A stretch of 64,000 bases of DNA from Mycobacterium malmoense (GCF_019645855.1 NZ_CP080999.1:3844001-3908000), one strand, 5' to 3'. Shown: positions 15,646-24,470, counted from the stretch's first letter. Numbers and translations are program-made. Notes: generated by a model from the letters alone, not told the origin.

Positions 15646-17142
15646 TTAGCCGGTCGGCGTGATGCCGGCCGTGCCGTTTTGGCCGAGGAACCCACTAAGG
15701 CCACCGAGGCCGCCGGCGGCGGCGTATAAACCAGCACTAGAGTTGAAATAACCTGTACCGCCATTACCGCCATTGCCCCCGCTGCCGGTTAATAGTCCGC
15801 CGTAGCCGCCGTTGCCCCCGGCTCCCCCCTTACCGTTAAGAGCCGCGTTGCTCTGGGCTCCGGCAGCGCCGGCGCCTCCCTGGCCGAACAGCAAACCACC
15901 GTTCCCGCCGGTACCGCCGGCACCACCGCTGCCGGTGTATGTGGCTGCCCCGAGCGGGCCGTAGTTGCCTCCGGCGCCACCGTTGCCACCTTGGCCGAAC
16001 AGCCAGCCGGCCTTCCCACCGGCACCACCGGCACCACCGGAACCACTGGTGTGGCCCTTGGCGTCAAGACCGATACCACCAGCACCGCCAGCACCACCGT
16101 TGCCGCCGTCACCGATCAGCAAGCCGCCGTTACCGCCCACACCACCGAGGCCACCTTTGTAACCCGCCCTGCTAGTGGCAGGCCCGACGCCGCCGACTCC
16201 GCCGACTCCGCCGTTCCCCATGAGCAAGCCGCCGTTGCCGCCGGCACCACCGACACCACCGTTACCACCCGTGACGCCTGCTGCTCCGGCCCCGCCGGCG
16301 CCACCGTTGCCGATCAAGCCGGCGGCCCCGCCGGCAAATCCGGTGGTGTGGCTGGCTGTTCCGGCCGCACCGGTGCCGCCATCGCCGAATAAGAATCCGC
16401 CGTCTTGGAGGTTGCCAACGAACCCGGTTTGGCCGATCAGCGTGGTGTTGGGGCCATTGAACCCGTTGACGCCGTTGCCGATCAGATCGCGCCCGAACAA
16501 GTAGACGAAGGGCCCATTGATCACTCCGTCGAATTCCTGACCGTTCGGGCTGCCAATCCACGACTGGCCGGCGGTGTAAATCGCGTTATAGATGCCCTCG
16601 GACGCTTGATAACCGAGTTGGTTGAATTCAGCAACGGGGTTCACGCCAGAGACGGCAGCAGGTACACCGCCGACGTTGAGGGCAGCGGCCGCGCTGGCGT
16701 GCATGCTTTCCAGGGCCGCATTTAGTCCATTTAGTCCGCCGGCGTTGAAGGCGGCGGCGGAGGCGTTAATGCTGTTGGTAATGCCTGCGAGGGCGCCCGA
16801 ATTAACGCCTTCGAAGGCGGCGGCGCTGGCGTTGAGGCTATTAGTAACGCCGTCGAGGGCACCGGTTTGAAGGCCCGCGAGCGCACCTGCGCCGAGGCCG
16901 TCGATCGCGGCGGTGCCCGCAGCGGCGGCCGTGCTGGCGGCGCCCGCGAGGGGTTGGATGATGGGGTCGATGATCATGTCGAGCACCCCGGCGCGAGCCG
17001 GGGGCGCGGCGATCATGGGGGTCATCGCGGCGGTCAGGAAAGCGCCGGCAGCCGTGCCCAAGCCGACCGCACGGCCGCGACGGTGCGCTTTCGCTTTGAG
17101 CGATCGGCGATTTCGCCTCATGCTGTGCTGCTTACGCTTCAT
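15646..17142 (-). CDS. PGRS-repeat protein with a signal peptide instead of a PE domain
   Basis: A 498-residue protein. The N-terminus is strongly basic (MKRKQHSMRRNRRSLKAK), then a hydrophobic run and PPARA give a Sec-type signal peptide with likely cleavage after residue 51. Residues 52-170 are Ala/Gly/Asn-rich with repeated NSLNASAAAF and NSINASAAAF units. From about 240 the chain is a typical PGRS domain of GGxGGxGG turns with NGGLLxGxGGxGG blocks. No PE domain (YxxxD/E helix) is present. The ribosome binding site AAAGGCG is 6 bases upstream. It heads the minus-strand cluster with the porin and the EccA-like ATPase. Probably secreted or surface exposed. Confidence 0.8.
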   Translation of the reverse strand: MKRKQHSMRRNRRSLKAKAHRRGRAVGLGTAAGAFLTAAMTPMIAAPPARAGVLDMIIDPIIQPLAGAASTAAAAGTAAIDGLGAGALAGLQTGALDGVTNSLNASAAAFEGVNSGALAGITNSINASAAAFNAGGLNGLNAALESMHASAAAALNVGGVPAAVSGVNPVAEFNQLGYQASEGIYNAIYTAGQSWIGSPNGQEFDGVINGPFVYLFGRDLIGNGVNGFNGPNTTLIGQTGFVGNLQDGGFLFGDGGTGAAGTASHTTGFAGGAAGLIGNGGAGGAGAAGVTGGNGGVGGAGGNGGLLMGNGGVGGVGGVGPATSRAGYKGGLGGVGGNGGLLIGDGGNGGAGGAGGIGLDAKGHTSGSGGAGGAGGKAGWLFGQGGNGGAGGNYGPLGAATYTGSGGAGGTGGNGGLLFGQGGAGAAGAQSNAALNGKGGAGGNGGYGGLLTGSGGNGGNGGTGYFNSSAGLYAAAGGLGGLSGFLGQNGTAGITPTG

Positions 17143-17381
17143 CTGAGCGCCTTTCTGTCATGACCGATAAAACGATGTGTCAGAGCCGTACTTAAAGAAG
17201 GAACTGGGGGGTGGCGACTTTCGATCTGGTTCATCGTGTGTTCTGGATAACGACAGAAGTGAAGATACTTAAGAATTATGTTGAGCTGATCGTGCAATAA
17301 CATGGGCGATTAACGGTGATGATAGGAATTTCGCAGCAAAAAACCCACCCCGAAATGACCCAGAAATTATTATTATTCTGA

Positions 17382-17640
17382 ATGCTTACGGCCGCCGCAG
17401 CACCCCACGACCTGGCGGCACTGCTGCCCAGTTGGCAACTGGCCATGCACGCCGACCGCAAAGCGTCTTACACCATCGACTCCTACCTGCGCGGCGCCCG
17501 CCACTACCTCACCTGGCGTGCGGTCGAACCCAACGGACACCCCTACACCAGACCCACCGTGCAATGCTGGACCATCCACCTGCTGGACTTCGGCGCCCAA
17601 CCCGCAAGCACCGAAGCCCGACGCCTAGGACAGGCGGCCT
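17382..17640 (+). pseudogene. Integrase N-terminal fragment
   Basis: The frame from 17382 reads as the core-binding domain of a tyrosine integrase (LPSWQLAMHADRKASYTIDSYLRGARHYLTW..., then FGAQPASTEARRLGQAAYET). The catalytic domain is absent, and the frame runs into unrelated sequence and stops by 17705. It is a remnant of a lost element. Confidence 0.6.
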
Positions 17641-17750
17641 ATGAAACAGACCGCTCAGGTCGCGGCCGAGGAAAATCAGGCTTGACCTGTGGATTTCTTC
17701 TTTAGGGAGCGTGCCGAAAAGTCTGCACGAGGTTCGGCTCGCGGGGCGCC

Positions 17751-17832
17751 GTGGTGGCCACAGTGCGCACGGTGAAGACCGGTTCGGGGGCGACTGTGGT
17801 GCAGATCGTGCGGTCCTTGCGGCGGGGTCACG
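17751..17832 (+). pseudogene. IS1634-type transposase 5' remnant
   Basis: The first residues of the frame at 17751 (VATVRTVKTGSGATVVQIV) match the start of IS1634/IS4-group transposases as I remember them. After roughly 25 residues the similarity ends. No inverted repeats could be delimited. Confidence 0.5.
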
Positions 17833-18706
17833 CCGGCGTCCAGCGCTGCCTGTCTGTGATCGCTGAAACTGCTGTCCGCCAAGCATTATCAGCGGTGCTG
17901 CTCGATGTATCCATCGGTCGTGTACGTGTTGTGTCAGCAAATGATCGCTGGGGTCTGTTGCCTTTCGCGCGTTTGTCCCTGATGACGCATGGCCACCACG
18001 ACCTGTCGGATACGCACTTTGCGAAGTGGGTCACAGCAAATTCAGAAATTCGCGGTACGCCGTGTCGAACAACCCATGTAGCAATGGGTGCAGCTATCTT
18101 GAGCGCCGAGTGGGCGCGGTTCCCACTTGCTACTGGTGGGTACTTTCAAACTGAACTATCAGGGCGCCGGATGCATGTTGCTGACATGCGATCACAGCGC
18201 CACTACCAGCTATCTTTCGACTTCGCAAAGATTGCTCGACGACGCGTTCCCGAAGCGATCGGCTCATGCTCATCGAAAGTCCTGCGAGCTCAGGTTCTTC
18301 TTAAGTATGTCCAGTTCGTCGGCCTGTAAGGACCGGCCTCCACCGTGAACCACCCAACCCAGCTCTCCCCAATATCGAACAACGCGGCAGGCTCCACTCA
18401 AGGACAATCGAAACCCAGGAACAAAGCTCGCCCCGATATTGGGCCGTAGTGCGTCAGGACACATACAAGTCAGCGCTGGATGCGCATTGCCCGGGCAGTC
18501 CTTCGCTGCGACAAAGCCAGGAGAGCAACGGCGGTAAAAGCACAACCGCGCAATAACCACTCGCACCGGTAACACTCCGGGCTCCACTCGCCCATTCGGG
18601 TGACATCGGGCATGGCGTGAGTACGTTATCTCGGGCAATTTCGCTTGCGGCACAACGGTTTAAGCACGAAATTCGCGGCCCGTGCCAGCGCCGAGCGTCG
18701 ACCGGC
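17833..18706. other. Degenerate intergenic stretch after mobile scars
   Basis: About 870 bases with open frames (for example + to 18329 and minus 18270-18653) that show no recognisable family. The dispersed motif TTCGCTTGCGGCACA lies at 18640-18654. It appears to be decayed mobile DNA; I see no confident gene. Confidence 0.4.
18640..18654 (+). repeat. Dispersed 15-base motif, copy 2
   Basis: TTCGCTTGCGGCACA, identical to the copy at 10514-10528, located just before the end of the LLM oxidoreductase gene. Confidence 0.5.
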
Positions 18707-19597
18707 CTAAAGCCGGCCGGCCACGTCGGCCGCGCGGCGCAGCTGGTCTAGATCCGAACTCGTCGGGATGAGCTGGACCTCGTCGGTGCCGATCCCTTCG
18801 AACTTCCGCAGCACCGCCAGCAGCTCGTCCTCGCCGCCGGCCCAGCCGGTCATCGGCGCCATCGCGTCGACGTATTCGGCCGGTATCCAGTTCATGTAGC
18901 GCCGCAGGTGGCGATGCACCTGGGCGCGGGCCCGCTCGGGCGACCCGAACGCGAACCAGAACGACGTCGCCAGATGGGGTTTGGGCTTGCCGGCCTGCGC
19001 CCACGCCTCCCGCGCCACGTCGAACAGCTCGTTTTGCTTGGCGACGTCGAGGTCCAACGTAGTGCCGGCCAGACCGTCGGCCCAGGCCGCGGCGCTGCGG
19101 ATGGTCTTGGGGCCGATGCTGCCGACGAACACGGGCGGACCGCCGGGCTGGACCGGGGCCGGCCCGACCGGCAGCACCGACTCGGTGATCTTTTCCCCGG
19201 CCCACACCCGTTTCATGACCGCGACGCGTTCGGCCATGCCGCGCATGGTCTGGGTCGACGGGTCGGCGCCCACGGCGTGGTAGTCCTCGTGCCTGCCGCC
19301 CACGCCGATGCCCACGGTCAGCCGCCCGCCACACAGCATGTCCCCGGTTGCCAACGCCTTGGCCAGCATGACGGGGTCGTGCAACTGTGGCACGATCACG
19401 GTCGTCAGCAACCGCACCCGATGGGTCCAGGCAGCCAGCGCGCCGAGCAGCGTCACGTTGTCCGGGTTCTCGAACGCGATGCGCTCGCCCCAGCACAGCG
19501 ACGAGAACGGGCCCTCGTCGATCGCGCGCGCCCAGTTCTCCAAGACCGTCGCATCCAAGTCCGGCTCCATCACCGGCATGGTCATTGCTATCCGCAC
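18707..19597 (-). CDS. LLM-class (F420-dependent) oxidoreductase
   Basis: 296 residues from the GTG at 19597, preferred because the family normally opens with an RIAxTxP strand (here VRIAMTMPVME); the frame is open further upstream. The luciferase-like TIM barrel is evident in WARAIDEGPFSSLCWGER, VRLLTTVIVPQLHDPVMLAK, LSGGRLTVGIGVGG-type sequence (here LCGGRLTVGIGVGGR) and PPVFVGSIGPKTIRSAAAWA. These enzymes use F420 or FMN to reduce or oxidise small organic substrates. It is divergent from the VOC gene 57 bases away. Substrate unknown. Confidence 0.85.
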   Translation of the reverse strand: MRIAMTMPVMEPDLDATVLENWARAIDEGPFSSLCWGERIAFENPDNVTLLGALAAWTHRVRLLTTVIVPQLHDPVMLAKALATGDMLCGGRLTVGIGVGGRHEDYHAVGADPSTQTMRGMAERVAVMKRVWAGEKITESVLPVGPAPVQPGGPPVFVGSIGPKTIRSAAAWADGLAGTTLDLDVAKQNELFDVAREAWAQAGKPKPHLATSFWFAFGSPERARAQVHRHLRRYMNWIPAEYVDAMAPMTGWAGGEDELLAVLRKFEGIGTDEVQLIPTSSDLDQLRRAADVAGRL

Positions 19598-19654
19598 GAC
19601 GGCGATTCTGGCACGGGAGTCAACATCCGGTCCCTGCAGTGGCAGCATGGCCAG

Positions 19655-20068
19655 ATGGGTTTGACCAGTACCTCCATCGCGCATGTCCGGCTGACGGTCA
19701 CCGATATAGAGCGATCCCGGCGGTTCTACGAGAGCGTGTTCGGTTGGCCGGTGTTGCTGGAGGTTCCCGAGAATGCCGACGAGGCAACGCGCAACCAGTT
19801 GAGTTTCCTGTTCGGCGGTGTCGTCTACGACCTCGGCGGCACGCTGCTGGGGCTGCGTCCGGTCGCCACGGACCGCTTCGACGAGGATCGCGCCGGTCTT
19901 GACCACATCGCGTTCCGGCTCGTCAGCAAGGCCGAATTGGACGCCGCGGCCGCGCATCTGGACGAGCTCGGCGTCCAGCACGAGCCGATCAAAGACATTG
20001 GGCCGTCATACATCCTGGAGTTCCGCGACCCGGACAACATCGCCCTGGAACTGACGTCGCCGAAGTAG
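19655..20068 (+). CDS. VOC-superfamily (glyoxalase-like) protein
   Basis: 137 residues from the ATG at 19655. Two βαβββ halves are visible: IAHVRLTVTDIERSRRFYESVFGW with the first metal-ligand His, and LDHIAFRLVSKAELDAAAAH through SYILEFRDPDNIALELT with the terminal Glu. These folds bind a divalent metal and act as dioxygenases, isomerases or resistance proteins; the substrate is unknown. A perfect palindrome follows it. Confidence 0.85.
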   Translation: MGLTSTSIAHVRLTVTDIERSRRFYESVFGWPVLLEVPENADEATRNQLSFLFGGVVYDLGGTLLGLRPVATDRFDEDRAGLDHIAFRLVSKAELDAAAAHLDELGVQHEPIKDIGPSYILEFRDPDNIALELTSPK

Positions 20069-20080
20069 GCCCGGCCTTGG

Positions 20081-20142
20081 CGCGAGCGTGCGCAGAATGA
20101 CAGCCCGCACGGCGTGTCACCGTACAAACACGCACGCTCGCG
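20081..20142. repeat. Intergenic palindrome between the VOC genes
   Basis: CGCGAGCGTGCG (20081-20092) and its perfect inverse CGCACGCTCGCG (20131-20142) separated by 38 bases. A similar GCGAGCGT-type palindrome occurs at 30686-30741. It is likely a repetitive extragenic palindrome that can act as an RNA hairpin or terminator. Confidence 0.55.
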
Positions 20143-20160
20143 GAGGGGTAAAGAGGAACT

Positions 20161-20550
20161 ATGACGATTAGTTTCAACCACACCATCGTCGCCGCGCGCG
20201 ACAAGCGGGAGTCGGCGGAATTCCTCGCCGAGCTGTTCGGCCTGCCCAGCCCGAAGTCGTTCGGCCGCTTCATGGTTGTCGAACTCGAGCACGGCGTCAA
20301 CCTCGATTACGCCGACGCCCCCGAGGGCGAGGAAATCCGGCGGCAGCACTACGCATTTCTGGTTTCCGAAGACGATTTCGACGCGATCTACGGCAAGATC
20401 GACTCGCGTGGGTTGACGCACTGGGCGGACCCTCGTCAGGAGCGGCCAGGCGAGATCAACCACAACCACGGCGGGCGCGGCGTGTACTTTCTGGACCCGT
20501 CCGGGCACGCCATGGAAATCCTCACTCAGCCCTACGGCTCCGGCGGCTAA
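20161..20550 (+). CDS. VOC-superfamily (glyoxalase-like) protein
   Basis: A 129-residue protein with a ribosome binding site (GAGGAAC). NHTIVAARDKRESAEFLAELFGLP forms the first half. HYAFLVSEDDFDAIYGKI, HNHGGRGVYFLDPSGHAMEIL and the terminal Glu metal ligand form the second. It is a single-domain dimeric type, possibly a ring-cleaving or thiol-transfer enzyme. It converges with the Rrf2 regulator and overlaps its end by 4 bases. Confidence 0.85.
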   Translation: MTISFNHTIVAARDKRESAEFLAELFGLPSPKSFGRFMVVELEHGVNLDYADAPEGEEIRRQHYAFLVSEDDFDAIYGKIDSRGLTHWADPRQERPGEINHNHGGRGVYFLDPSGHAMEILTQPYGSGG

Positions 20551-21032
20551 TCACCGCCGCGCGGTGAGCCATGCCGTACGCGTTCTTGATCCCGATAGTC
20601 GTCGGCGAGTTGCGCGACGTGCTTCGGCAGGGCGCCGGCCGCCACGTCGGCCAGAGTCGTTTCCTCCAGCACCGAGCGCATGCTGGCCCGCAGCGCCCGC
20701 CAGACGTCGGCCAACGGCGCGGTCGGCCCGGAATAGGGCAGGTCGCCGAGCCCGATATCGCGGACGCTGGCCAGCGGTCCGTCGATGCAGCGCAGCACGT
20801 CGGCGATGCTGATCTCGTTTCCGGGACGGGCCAGTTCGTAGCCGCCTTCGCGACCGCGATGGCTGCGCACCAGGCGATCGGTGCGCAGGTTGGTGAGGAT
20901 GTCGACGAGAAATTGCGGGGGTATGCCCTGAGCCTGGGCCAAGTCTTCGGTCTTCACCAGCGCGCCAGTGGTGACCGCGGCGAGCTGGACCATCGCCCGC
21001 ACCGCGTATTCCGCCTTGGCTGACATGCGCAC
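20547..21032 (-). CDS. Rrf2-family transcriptional regulator (Rv1287-like)
   Basis: 161 residues from the GTG at 21032, the length I recall for Rv1287. The Rrf2 winged helix is clear: MSAKAEYAVRAMVQLA, EDLAQAQGIPPQFLVDILTNLR as recognition helix and SHRGREGGYELARP as the wing, then ISIADVLRCIDGPLASV. The cysteine cluster of Fe-S Rrf2 proteins (IscR/NsrR) is absent, as in CymR-type regulators of cysteine metabolism. It lies directly downstream of cysNC and is a likely regulator of cysDN through the inverted repeat at 23881-23909. Confidence 0.85.
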   Translation of the reverse strand: MRMSAKAEYAVRAMVQLAAVTTGALVKTEDLAQAQGIPPQFLVDILTNLRTDRLVRSHRGREGGYELARPGNEISIADVLRCIDGPLASVRDIGLGDLPYSGPTAPLADVWRALRASMRSVLEETTLADVAAGALPKHVAQLADDYRDQERVRHGSPRGGD

Positions 21033-21075
21033 CATGAGGATTTTGCCACCCGAGCTCCGAGCGACGCCGGGCGCG

Positions 21076-22929
21076 CTAGGAGCGCGACTCGAGCAGGTCG
21101 ATGATGCTCTGCGCCTGCTCGTCAAGTGTGCGGTCCAGAGTAAGCCGCAAATCCGGATTCTTCGGCCGCTGATACGGGCTGTCGATGCCGGTGAAGTGTG
21201 TGATCTCACCCGCGCGCGCTTTCGCGTACAGCCCCTTGGGATCACGCTTCTCGCATTCCGCGAGCGGGGTGTCGCAGAACACCTCGACGAAGTCGAAGCC
21301 GGCGTCCGCGTGCACCTTGCGGGCCATCGCGCGGTGCTCGTCCAGCGGGCTGATCGCCGGCACCAGCACGATCTGGCCGGAGTCGGCCAGCAGCGTCGCC
21401 ACGTGCGCCAGCCGGCGCAGGTTCTCCGCGCGGTCCGCCATCGAAAAACCCAGGTCGGCGTTCAGGCCGTGTCGCAGGTTGTCGCCGTCGAGAACATAAG
21501 CGGGAACACCCTTTTCGAGCAGCTTCTGCTCGACCAGCATGGCCACCGACGACTTGCCGGCGCCCGACAGGCCGGTGAGCCACACCGTCCTACCCTGGGC
21601 CGCCCTGTCCGCGGCGGTAACCAATGACTTGTGCCGCACGGTGTTCGGGCTGGCCGCCTGCGCCGACACGTCACGCAACACCATGCCCGCCGCCACCGTG
21701 CCGTTGGTGTCCGGGTCGATGAGGATGAACGAGCCGGTGCTGGCGTTGCGCGTGTACTCGTCGAGCAGCAGGGGCACCTGGGTGCGCAGCGAGATGCGGC
21801 CAAGCTCGTTGAGCTTCAACGCCGTTGCGGTCTTGTCGCGATGCAGGGTGTTGACGTCGAGCCGGTAGTCCAGCGCGGTGATCCGCGCGCGCGTGGTCCG
21901 GGTGGTGTGCTTGATGACGTAGTCGCGGCCAGGCTCCAGTGACGAATTGTCGTCCATCCAGCAGACGGTCGCGTCGAATTGCTGAGCGATCCTGGGCTGG
22001 TTGTTGGTGCGGGCGATCATGTCGCCGCGCGAGATGTCGATCTGGTCGGCGAGGCTCACCGACACCGCCATCGGCGGAAACGCTTCCGCCACAGGACCAT
22101 TCGTCCCCTCAATCGCGGCGATCCGGGTCGTCTTGCCGATCGGCAGCACCACCACTTCGTCGCCGGGACGCATCACCCCGCTGGCCACGGTGCCGGCGTA
22201 GCTGCGGTGGTCCTGATGCTCGCGGGTGTGCGGCCGGATCACGTACTGGACCGGAAACCGCACGTCGACCAGGTTGCGGTCACCGGCGATATAGACCTCC
22301 TCGAGGTGCGACAGCAGCGCCGGTCCCTCATACCACGGCGCCTTGTCCGACTTGGTCACCACGTTGTCGCCGTGCAGCGCGGAAATCGGAATGGTGGCCA
22401 CGTCCTGCACGTCCAGGCGCGCGGCGAAGGCATGGAATTCGTCGCGGATCGACTCGAATGTCTCTTTGTCCCAGTCGATCAGGTCCATCTTGTTGACCGC
22501 GAGCACGATGTGCTGGATGCCCAGCAGCGACGCCAGGAAGGCGTGCCGGCGCGACTGCTCCAGCAGGCCGTGCCGCGCGTCGACGAGCACGATCACCAGC
22601 TGGGCGGTCGACGCGCCGGTCACCATGTTGCGGGTGTACTGAATGTGGCCCGGGGTGTCGGCGATGATGAATTTCCGCTTGGGCGTGGCGAAGTAGCGGT
22701 AGGCGACGTCGATGGTGATGCCCTGTTCGCGTTCGGCCCGCAGGCCGTCGGTGACCAGCGCCAGGTCGGTGTAGTCGTGGCCGCGCTCCTTGGACGTGCG
22801 CTCCACCGACGCCCACTGGTCTTCCATGACGGCCTTGGAGTCGTAGAGCAGGCGCCCGATCAGGGTGGACTTGCCGTCATCGACGGAACCCGCTGTTGCG
22901 AGCCGCAATAGCGTAGCGGACACAGTCAT
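21076..22929 (-). CDS. cysN: Sulfate adenylyltransferase subunit 1 / APS kinase fusion
   Basis: 617 residues from the ATG at 22929. The N-terminal CysN GTPase has G1 GSVDDGKST, a DTPGH box and NKMD, followed by two β-barrel domains. The C-terminal third is CysC, an APS kinase with P-loop GLSGAGKSS, the DGDNLRHGLN substrate loop and CDTPLAECEKRDPKGLY. With CysD it makes APS from sulfate and ATP, driven by GTP hydrolysis, and then phosphorylates it to PAPS. Its ATG shares one base with the CysD stop (TGATG), so the pair is translationally coupled. It matches Rv1286. Confidence 0.95.
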   Translation of the reverse strand: MTVSATLLRLATAGSVDDGKSTLIGRLLYDSKAVMEDQWASVERTSKERGHDYTDLALVTDGLRAEREQGITIDVAYRYFATPKRKFIIADTPGHIQYTRNMVTGASTAQLVIVLVDARHGLLEQSRRHAFLASLLGIQHIVLAVNKMDLIDWDKETFESIRDEFHAFAARLDVQDVATIPISALHGDNVVTKSDKAPWYEGPALLSHLEEVYIAGDRNLVDVRFPVQYVIRPHTREHQDHRSYAGTVASGVMRPGDEVVVLPIGKTTRIAAIEGTNGPVAEAFPPMAVSVSLADQIDISRGDMIARTNNQPRIAQQFDATVCWMDDNSSLEPGRDYVIKHTTRTTRARITALDYRLDVNTLHRDKTATALKLNELGRISLRTQVPLLLDEYTRNASTGSFILIDPDTNGTVAAGMVLRDVSAQAASPNTVRHKSLVTAADRAAQGRTVWLTGLSGAGKSSVAMLVEQKLLEKGVPAYVLDGDNLRHGLNADLGFSMADRAENLRRLAHVATLLADSGQIVLVPAISPLDEHRAMARKVHADAGFDFVEVFCDTPLAECEKRDPKGLYAKARAGEITHFTGIDSPYQRPKNPDLRLTLDRTLDEQAQSIIDLLESRS

Positions 22930-23858
22930 CAGAAGTAGCCCTGCCGTTTGCGGTCTTCCATCCCGGCCTCCGAGATCCGGTCGTCGGCTCTGGTCGCTCC
23001 CCGCTCGGTCAACCGGGACACCGCGGTCTCGGCGATGACTTCCGACACGGTCGCGGCCTGCGATTCCACGCATCCGGTGCAGGTGACGTCCCCGACCGTG
23101 CGGAAACGCACCGTCGCCTCGAACACCGGCTCGTCGGCGCGCGGCTGCATGTGCCGGTGCACGGCCAACAACATGCCGTCGCGGCGAAACACCTTGCGGC
23201 GGTGGGCGAAATAGATCGGCGGCAGCTTGACCTTCTCCGCGCCGATGTAGGACCAGATGTCGAATTCGGTCCAGTTCGACAGCGGGAAGACGCGGATGTG
23301 CTCGCCCTTGTGGTGCCGGCCGTTGTAGAGGTTCCACAGCTCCGGCCGCTGGGCCTTCGGGTCCCACTGGCCGAACTCGTCGCGGAAGCTGAACACCCGC
23401 TCCTTGGCGCGCGCCTTCTCCTCGTCGCGTCGCGCCCCCCCGAACGCGGCGTCGAACTTGTTCTCCCGGATGGCGCGCAGCAGCGTCACGGTCTGTATCG
23501 GATTGCGCGACGGGATGGTCTCGACGGCCCGGCCGGCGTCGATGTCGTCCTGCACCGACGCCACGACCAACCGCACCCCGGACTCGGCGACCAGCTCGTC
23601 GCGGGTGGCGATCACCTCGTCGAAGTTGTGGCCGGTGTCGACGTGCATCACCGGGAACGGCAGCCGCCCCGGGCGAAACGCCTTGAGCGCCAGGTGCAGC
23701 ATGACGATGGAGTCCTTGCCGCCCGAGAACAACAGCACCGGCCGCTCGAACTCCGCGGCCACCTCCCGGATGATGTGGATCGCCTCGGCCTCCAGCGAGC
23801 GCAGGTGGCTCAGTTCGTACTGGCCGGCCGCGGGGCCAGCCTTCACAACGGCGGTCAT
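22929..23858 (-). CDS. cysD: Sulfate adenylyltransferase subunit 2
   Basis: 309 residues from the ATG at 23858. PP-loop ATP pyrophosphatase fold with LLFSGGKDSIVMLHLALKAF, then FPVMHVDTGHNFDEVI, FGGARRDEEKARAKER and PLSNWTEFDIWSYI, all hallmarks of CysD. It adenylates sulfate with the CysN GTPase as first step of sulfur assimilation. It is the first gene of cysD-cysNC, with a 29-base inverted repeat 23 bases upstream of the start. The frame is open to 23921, but the later ATG aligns with other CysD starts. Confidence 0.93.
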   Translation of the reverse strand: MTAVVKAGPAAGQYELSHLRSLEAEAIHIIREVAAEFERPVLLFSGGKDSIVMLHLALKAFRPGRLPFPVMHVDTGHNFDEVIATRDELVAESGVRLVVASVQDDIDAGRAVETIPSRNPIQTVTLLRAIRENKFDAAFGGARRDEEKARAKERVFSFRDEFGQWDPKAQRPELWNLYNGRHHKGEHIRVFPLSNWTEFDIWSYIGAEKVKLPPIYFAHRRKVFRRDGMLLAVHRHMQPRADEPVFEATVRFRTVGDVTCTGCVESQAATVSEVIAETAVSRLTERGATRADDRISEAGMEDRKRQGYF

Positions 23859-23880
23859 CGCGTCCCTCGTCGTATTCCTG

Positions 23881-23909
23881 ATAAATCTGGTAGAACTGAC
23901 CATATTTAT
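23881..23909. promoter_or_regulatory. Inverted-repeat operator upstream of cysD
   Basis: ATAAATCTGGT (23881-23891), a 7-base spacer, then ACCATATTTAT (23899-23909): 10 of 11 positions are symmetric and the site is AT-rich in GC-rich surroundings. It sits 23 bases before the cysD start codon. It is a strong candidate site for the Rrf2 protein encoded at the end of the same gene set. Confidence 0.6.
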
Positions 23910-24046
23910 GGTCATTGCCACCTATGGAACCAGCCGACCTCGCCGGTGTCAATCATCGGTGGCGCAACCACCGAACATCGGACGCATCACGCCAGGAGCG
24001 GCGGCGGCCCCTTCCCGGCGGCCGGCCGGTGCGAAAGCATGGACGC

Positions 24047-24466
24047 ATGACCACCGAAGTGCAGAGCGGCCGCGACGTCATCGCGGAGTTCCTCCCCCAA
24101 TCGCCGTTCGTCGCGAAACTGGGAATCGTCGCCGATCAGCTGCGCGACGACGAAGTCCGGTTGCGGCTGCCGTGGGACCCGTCCAATGTCACGATTGGCG
24201 ACATGGTCCACGGCGGCGCCATTGCCACCCTGGCCGACCTGACCGTCATGGCAGCGGCGTGGTGCGGCGCGGACGCGCCCCCGGAACTGCGGGGTGTGAC
24301 GGTGTCCATGGCGCTCGACTTCATCGCGCCGGCCCGGGCCAGCGACGTGATCGGGGTGGGCCGGGTGCTGCGGCGCGGCCGGTCGCTGGTCAACTGCGAG
24401 GCAGAGATCGTCGACCCGGAGGGCAGGCTGATCGCCAAAGCGATCGCCACCTACAAGGTCGGCTAG
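24047..24466 (+). CDS. PaaI-type hotdog thioesterase
   Basis: 139 residues from the ATG at 24047. The hotdog signature GDMVHGGAIATLADLTVMAA (about 55-73) contains the conserved HGG segment and acidic residue of PaaI-like acyl-CoA thioesterases, and SMALDFIAPARASDVIGVGRVLRRGRSLV forms the remaining strands. It probably hydrolyses an aromatic or medium-chain acyl-CoA. It is not part of this locus in M. tuberculosis as I recall it. It is divergent from cysD and convergent with canA. Confidence 0.82.
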   Translation: MTTEVQSGRDVIAEFLPQSPFVAKLGIVADQLRDDEVRLRLPWDPSNVTIGDMVHGGAIATLADLTVMAAAWCGADAPPELRGVTVSMALDFIAPARASDVIGVGRVLRRGRSLVNCEAEIVDPEGRLIAKAIATYKVG

Positions 24467-24470
24467 CGGG

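Noticed and set aside
15939..16504. Proline-rich plus-strand frames within the PGRS gene
   Set aside because: Direct antisense products of Gly/Ala repeats; no independent start signals.
15646..17142. Calling the PGRS gene a PE_PGRS
   Set aside because: The N-terminus is a basic signal peptide; the PE helix pair and YxxxD/E motif are absent.
18270..18653. Minus-strand 127-residue frame as a gene
   Set aside because: No ribosome binding site, amino-acid pattern unlike a folded protein, and it begins inside the dispersed 15-base motif.
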